Assembly (NCBI RefSeq): GCF_000941055.1
Contig: NZ_CP007202.1
Coordinates: forward strand, 2,228,001 to 2,292,000
Reading direction: 5' to 3'
Length of the DNA: 64,000 bases
From: Siansivirga zeaxanthinifaciens CC-SAMT-1
Lineage (GTDB): Bacteria > Bacteroidota > Bacteroidia > Flavobacteriales > Flavobacteriaceae
The position numbers and the translations under genes are program-made. Positions 59,999-64,000 of the stretch are shown here, one piece after another (within the stretch, counting starts at the first letter, position 1; each line of letters starts with the position of its first letter). The notes beneath the pieces were generated by a model. The model saw only the letters and a list, made by a program, of their open reading frames with translations. It ran no database searches and was not told the origin of the DNA.

Positions 59999-60790
59999 TT
60001 AATTCTTGTTGTTTTTTTGAATTTTAAAATTTAAAAACTCAACAAATAAAGAAAATGCTATAGCGAAGTACAAGTAACCCTTTGGTATGGCACCCACTTC
60101 GTTACCTAATAACTTAGTGTGCGATAAATGCGCAGCTTCAGTAATTAGCATAAAACCTATTAAAATTAAAAAAGCCAATCCTAATAGCTGCATACTTGGA
60201 TGGTTTTTAATGAATTCTCGAATGGGATTTACAAATCCAATCATAATAACAATTGAAATAACTACCGCAATAATCATTAAAACTAAATTGTAATTGTGGT
60301 TTGAATGCAGACCGTTCGTCATACCAACAGCCGTGAGAATCGAGTCTATAGAAAAGATAAAATCAATAATGAGTATCTGAAAAATAGCTTGTTTTAAACT
60401 TTTAATTTTTTTCTTACTAAAGTTGTTTTCGTCATGGCTGGGCATTTCTACCTTTTCATGAATTTCAGAAGTACTTTTATAAATTAAAAACAAGCCACCA
60501 CCAAATAAAATTAAGGCTTGCCAACTAACAGCGATGTGAAGCCAGGATAATTCAATGGTATAAAAAGGCTCTTTTAAGCCTATAAGAAACGATACAAAAA
60601 ACAATAAAATAATACGTTGTATCATGGCTAGCAATAAGCCTACAGTTGTTGCTTTTGATTGCTGATGCTCTGGAAGTTTATTAGCTGCAATGGATATAAA
60701 TACAATATTGTCTATACCTAATATTATTTCAAGAAACGTTAGGGTTAATAATGCCATGATGGCATCACTGGTAAAAAGAAAATCAATCAC
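59999..60790 (-). CDS. TerC-family integral membrane protein
   Basis: Inner-membrane protein of 263 residues with about seven helices. The family signature LTLTFLEIILGIDNIVFISI (with the conserved Glu, Asp and Asn in the membrane) and its second copy ILIIDFIFSIDSILTAVGMT show the two metal-binding-like half-repeats of TerC/Alx, proteins linked to tellurite resistance and manganese export. A GTG start at 60788-60790 gives MIDFLFTSDAIMALLTL, which matches family N-termini better than the internal ATG at 60757. It meets parC tail to tail with almost no gap. Confidence 0.93.
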   Translation of the reverse strand: MIDFLFTSDAIMALLTLTFLEIILGIDNIVFISIAANKLPEHQQSKATTVGLLLAMIQRIILLFFVSFLIGLKEPFYTIELSWLHIAVSWQALILFGGGLFLIYKSTSEIHEKVEMPSHDENNFSKKKIKSLKQAIFQILIIDFIFSIDSILTAVGMTNGLHSNHNYNLVLMIIAVVISIVIMIGFVNPIREFIKNHPSMQLLGLAFLILIGFMLITEAAHLSHTKLLGNEVGAIPKGYLYFAIAFSLFVEFLNFKIQKNNKN

Positions 60791-60854
60791 AGCTTATAAT
60801 TTTAGTATAAATTTATAAAAAAAATAACCTGTGATTGATAATTATTCAGACTAT

Positions 60855-62663
60855 TTAATAACTCCTTTTATTTACCTGGTCGTCGGTTAAAGTTTTCATA
60901 AAAGCCACCAAGCTAGCTTGCTCTTTTGCAGTTAAATTTAAGTTATCAAACGGTAAGGTTTGGTGAGGTAAATCGAAACCTAATCCGCCACCGCCACCAA
61001 GGTTGTAAAAATCTACAACCGCTTCAAGTGTGTTATAAACACCGTTATGCATATATGGCTCAGTTAGTGTTACATTTCTAACGGAAGGTGTTTTAAACAT
61101 GCCTTTATGCAAATCTTCTTTAAATTTCCAATAAAAACCAAGATCGTTATCTAACGTTTTATTTTCTGCTGTTTCAGGAACACCAATAACTTCTTTTTCC
61201 GTTTCATTAAAAAATGGCGGCACAGTTCCATTGGTAAGTGGAATAAAATGGCATGTTGCACACAAAGCTTTTCCCATGAAAATGTTATAGCCCAGTTTTT
61301 CTTCTTCTGTAAAATTGTTTGTTTCACCTCTAATATTCTTATCGAATTTTGAATTAAATCCGTTTAATGTAGCTATGTAAGATGAAATAGCTTTTATAAT
61401 AGCTTTATTGTTTTTTGGTAAACTGCCATAAGCTTCCTTAAATAATTTTACATAAGTCGAATCTGTTAAAATAGCATCAGAGAATTCATGAACATTGGTA
61501 TTAAATTCTTTATCGTTTGTAAATACTAAAGAAATTTGATCCAGTAAACTATTCGATCTGCCATCTAAAAAAAAGCTTTTTTGAAACGCTGTGTTTATTA
61601 AAGTAGGGGTGTTTCTTTGTAATGGATTCCCTTTATTATCTAAATTCAATGCCAAACCATCTGCATAACCCTTACTTGGAATGTGGCATGATATACAAGC
61701 CATATCTTGGTTTGCAGACAACTTAGGCTCTGAAAATAATTTTTCACCCAGTTTAATTTGTTTTTCACTCGGATTTAAATTCGTGGCCGGTGTAAAATAA
61801 CTCACATTAAACGTATTGTTTTCAAAAAAGGTTGGAGCATCAAAATTAAAGGGTTCTGTATCTATAGGCTCCCAGATATTAGCAACTTTTCTAATGTTTA
61901 CCCAATTTCTGGTAATAGGATTCATGTAATCTCTTGTAAAGGTAAAACGATCAAACGTATCGAAATCATTATTTTTTTCAATGAATTGAATGGCTTTTGA
62001 AAGATTATTTTGAAATTCAGAATCTAACGATTTGTCTTTATTTTGAATAATCGCTTGAATCGTTAAGCTGTAAACCTTTTGAAGACTCTCCAGAGATATT
62101 TTAGTTTCGTTGATGCCCAGATGGCTTACAGGTGTATCAAAACCAGAAATGGCTAAGCTAACAATTCTAAATAATTGCTGATGCGTAGCTATAAAAAACC
62201 GTTGCGGATTTAAATCTCTTTTTTCAATGGTTTTTTTAAGTACATAAAACAACCCTTTGGTAACATATATTTCTTCATTAAAATCATCGATACTGGTTTC
62301 TTGCTCGTAAATACTTTCTTCAATTTTTTGTAACCCAATTGGGCTTGTAATTTTACCAGTATCTTCTTTGTAAATAGGAAGCGCTGGCCCATTAGCTCTA
62401 TGGCCAACTTCTGGGTTTAAATATGAAGCATAAGGCTCGGCTTTTTTAAAGGAAGCTCTGGTAAGCGCAAAGTAGTGTTTAGATTTGTTACCATTTAACC
62501 CTTCTGCTTTTAAGCTATCTAAATAACGTATCGCATCTTCTAAATTATTTATGTAATACGTTTGTGCTTGAGTCCAGTTAATGGAAGGCTCCATTTTTTC
62601 TTCATTTTTTTTACAAGAAGTTAAAATAATTAACAGGCTTAATACCTTAATTGTCGTTTTCAT
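60855..62663 (-). CDS. Di-haem cytochrome c peroxidase-family lipoprotein
   Basis: Periplasmic or surface enzyme of about 602 residues, anchored by a lipobox (LLIILTSCKKNEEK). The ATG at 62661-62663 is taken as start because the signal follows immediately; an upstream in-frame ATG at 62696 adds 11 residues that would precede the signal. The N-terminal 280 residues are helical and unlike the core peroxidase. The C-terminal 320 residues are a cytochrome c peroxidase/MauG domain with two haem sites, DMACISCHIPSKGYAD and GKALCATCHFIPLTNG. It contains TPSVRNVTLTEPYMHNGVYN, typical of CcpA/MauG types. It lies downstream of the PhoX-like gene on the same strand. Confidence 0.92.
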   Translation of the reverse strand: MKTTIKVLSLLIILTSCKKNEEKMEPSINWTQAQTYYINNLEDAIRYLDSLKAEGLNGNKSKHYFALTRASFKKAEPYASYLNPEVGHRANGPALPIYKEDTGKITSPIGLQKIEESIYEQETSIDDFNEEIYVTKGLFYVLKKTIEKRDLNPQRFFIATHQQLFRIVSLAISGFDTPVSHLGINETKISLESLQKVYSLTIQAIIQNKDKSLDSEFQNNLSKAIQFIEKNNDFDTFDRFTFTRDYMNPITRNWVNIRKVANIWEPIDTEPFNFDAPTFFENNTFNVSYFTPATNLNPSEKQIKLGEKLFSEPKLSANQDMACISCHIPSKGYADGLALNLDNKGNPLQRNTPTLINTAFQKSFFLDGRSNSLLDQISLVFTNDKEFNTNVHEFSDAILTDSTYVKLFKEAYGSLPKNNKAIIKAISSYIATLNGFNSKFDKNIRGETNNFTEEEKLGYNIFMGKALCATCHFIPLTNGTVPPFFNETEKEVIGVPETAENKTLDNDLGFYWKFKEDLHKGMFKTPSVRNVTLTEPYMHNGVYNTLEAVVDFYNLGGGGGLGFDLPHQTLPFDNLNLTAKEQASLVAFMKTLTDDQVNKRSY

Positions 62664-62683
62664 AGATGATATTTTAATAAACA

Positions 62684-62714
62684 AATGAATCTCCATTAAG
62701 TATGGAGATTCATT
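62684..62714 (-). terminator. Hairpin between the PhoX-like and cytochrome peroxidase genes
   Basis: AATGAATCTCCAT (62684-62696) pairs perfectly with ATGGAGATTCATT (62702-62714) around a five-base loop. On the leftward transcript the following run is only weakly T-rich, so it may be an attenuator or an mRNA-stabilising stem. Confidence 0.55.
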
Positions 62715-62740
62715 AATTATGACATGGTTTTATGTAAAGC

Positions 62741-64000
62741 TTATCTAGGTAAACCTTTTAATATAACTATTTGACCACCTTGGTTGTGAGGTAAGTTAGT
62801 AGATACAAAATCGGTACTTTGCCAATAGTGTGGTTGTAAAGCCAGCATAAAAGTATCTGGCACACCAACTTTGTCTGAAATATCAATTAAAGAACCAAAT
62901 TCGCCAGAAAGTTTAGAACTACCTGTTGGAGAAAGATTGCTTTCTACTTTTAACTCTAAAACAACTTTAGCATTGTTTCCATCCAAATCAGATTGGTAAA
63001 TATATGCAGCGTGATTTCTGCTAAAAGAGTTCGGGTCTTCTTGGAAGTAAACAAAGTTTTCGGTAACACAGATGTTATCTGGACTTTGTAAGGTAGCTAA
63101 ATTACCATCTTTATTATTAGTATCGGTATTTCCGCTTATAATTTGAGTTAGTTTACCTTGTAAAGGGTTGGCAGCATCTAATTGTAATTTATAAACAGTA
63201 CCCCAATCGTTAACATCGCCTGTATTTGGTCCAAGACCCGTTACAGCAAAATACACGTTTCTGGCATTAGCATCGCTACCTTTTTGATAATCTACGTCTT
63301 CAACTCTAATAAATTGAGAAGCATTTACAGCAGTACAAGCAGCCTCCATTTCGTTTTTAGTCATAGATGCACCGCCAACGATTTCAACAAATTCTACATC
63401 ATATGTTTTGCCAAAATCTAAACTACCTTCGTCGTAAACGGTGTTAGCAGCCACATTTTGTACGCCACCAGTTCCGTTAGATACTTGTTTGAAACGTAAC
63501 ACATAAATTTTTCCATTTTCAAAATCGGCATCGCTGTTTTCAGATAAATACATGGTAACTTGACCTTTAGATCCGCTAGAATCGTCGTCACCACCAAGAA
63601 TAACCGTTTTACCAGGATAAGCACCTTTTGGTAATGGTACGGCGTTTTCCCAAGAGAATTCACCAAGAGCATCTAAACCGAAATCTGCAGTAGGGGTTGG
63701 GGTTTCAATCCAAGGATCGATTCCTTTAACATCGTAAGCAAGACTTTCAGAAGCCGATAAGAAAATATCTTTATCACCACCATGAATGTCTTTTTCCCAC
63801 ATAGTTCCAGAACATTGTCTTGCAAAATCTGCAACACCATTGTTAAGTAACCAATCGCCAGAAATAGGGGTTAAATTCTCATCTAAACGTATTCTAGATA
63901 CGGCGTGGTCATCTTCGGCATTTACAACATAAATATATTCATTGCCATCTTTTAAAAATCCAGCACCATCTTGAGCACCAACTAAACGAAATCCGTTAGA
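62741..64000 (-). CDS. PhoX/DUF839-like protein (N-terminus beyond the window)
   Basis: The frame stays open to the window edge, so at least 420 residues are seen and the N-terminus is missing; an internal ATG at 63802 is not the true start. The text resembles PhoX/DUF839 proteins: VGAQDGAGFLKDGNEYIYVV, QCSGTMWEKDIHGG, ENAVPLPKGAYPGKTVILGG and GKIYVLRFKQVSNG, then SPDNICVTENFVYFQEDPNS with the metal-coordinating-type loop, and IYQSDLDGNNAKVVLEL. PhoX enzymes are calcium/iron-dependent alkaline phosphatases with a beta-propeller, but many DUF839 members have no tested activity. It is followed by a hairpin and then by the cytochrome peroxidase gene on the same strand. Confidence 0.8.
   Translation of the reverse strand, partial: SNGFRLVGAQDGAGFLKDGNEYIYVVNAEDDHAVSRIRLDENLTPISGDWLLNNGVADFARQCSGTMWEKDIHGGDKDIFLSASESLAYDVKGIDPWIETPTPTADFGLDALGEFSWENAVPLPKGAYPGKTVILGGDDDSSGSKGQVTMYLSENSDADFENGKIYVLRFKQVSNGTGGVQNVAANTVYDEGSLDFGKTYDVEFVEIVGGASMTKNEMEAACTAVNASQFIRVEDVDYQKGSDANARNVYFAVTGLGPNTGDVNDWGTVYKLQLDAANPLQGKLTQIISGNTDTNNKDGNLATLQSPDNICVTENFVYFQEDPNSFSRNHAAYIYQSDLDGNNAKVVLELKVESNLSPTGSSKLSGEFGSLIDISDKVGVPDTFMLALQPHYWQSTDFVSTNLPHNQGGQIVILKGLPR

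Noticed and set aside
1..64000. tRNA, rRNA, CRISPR arrays, insertion sequences and prophage genes
   Set aside because: None recognised on either strand by eye; no spaced repeats, transposase or integrase motifs were seen.

Overview
The window is a contiguous piece of an AT-rich chromosome from the Bacteroidota, most likely a marine Flavobacteriaceae. The evidence is the strong TTA/AAT/GAA codon bias, promoters matching the Bacteroidota -7 element TAnnTTTG, two TonB-dependent outer-membrane receptors, many short lipoproteins with an SC lipobox, and family types typical of flavobacteria (BatA-like vWA protein, M61 and S10 peptidases, a 6S RNA next to zapA). There are no phage genes, insertion sequences, CRISPR arrays, tRNAs or rRNAs that I could recognise. 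Most of the window is housekeeping DNA around one catabolic island.

Layout. 1-7.5 kb: an M23 peptidase (cut by the window edge), a coiled-coil gene, zapA, a 6S RNA, rny, a lipoprotein, fahA (tyrosine breakdown) and glyA. 7.5-12.4 kb: a beta-helix-like lipoprotein, then galT, galK and an aldose epimerase (Leloir pathway). 12.5-25.6 kb: a sugar-acid/deoxysugar locus built around a divergent promoter region at 20.2-20.8 kb. Leftward run rhaEW, rhaI, an FGGY kinase, a tandem class II aldolase and an NCS1-type permease. Rightward run lutA, lutB, lutC, kduI and a Gfo/Idh/MocA oxidoreductase. 25.6-40.9 kb: mixed housekeeping and envelope genes (PH-domain protein, zinc-finger FAD monooxygenase, a degenerate dihydroorotase in an operon with a BatA-like protein, a glycosyltransferase, M61 and S10 peptidases, a histidine kinase, a LolD-like ATPase, folE). 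41-45.3 kb: a TonB receptor cluster with a His/Cys-rich small protein, probably for metal uptake. 45.4-49.8 kb: DUF937, serA, serC, a LuxC-type reductase and a ferredoxin. 49.9-60.8 kb: a second TonB receptor, ychF, an EamA transporter, parE, parC and terC. 60.8-64 kb: a di-haem cytochrome c peroxidase and a PhoX/DUF839-like protein cut by the window edge.

How the island works. L-rhamnose would be isomerised (RhaI), phosphorylated (FGGY kinase) and cleaved by the aldolase half of RhaEW to DHAP and L-lactaldehyde. The dehydrogenase half of RhaEW oxidises lactaldehyde to L-lactate, and LutABC oxidises lactate to pyruvate. KduI handles an unsaturated-uronate product. Rhamnose plus uronate is what degradation of ulvan or rhamnogalacturonan yields, so algal or plant polysaccharide use is a reasonable inference. 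Two copies of an exact 15-bp sequence, in opposite orientation about 103 bp apart, sit between the two divergent arms and look like a shared operator pair.

The most interesting points are that operator pair and the decayed or tiny coding sequence beside it; the tandem aldolase whose second half has lost every catalytic and metal residue; a dihydroorotase homologue lacking its metal ligands; a DnaJ-type zinc finger fused to an FAD monooxygenase; face-to-face promoters between the LuxC-like gene and the ferredoxin; and a 48-codon gene that overlaps the parC start. All assignments come from reading the sequence; no database search was run.
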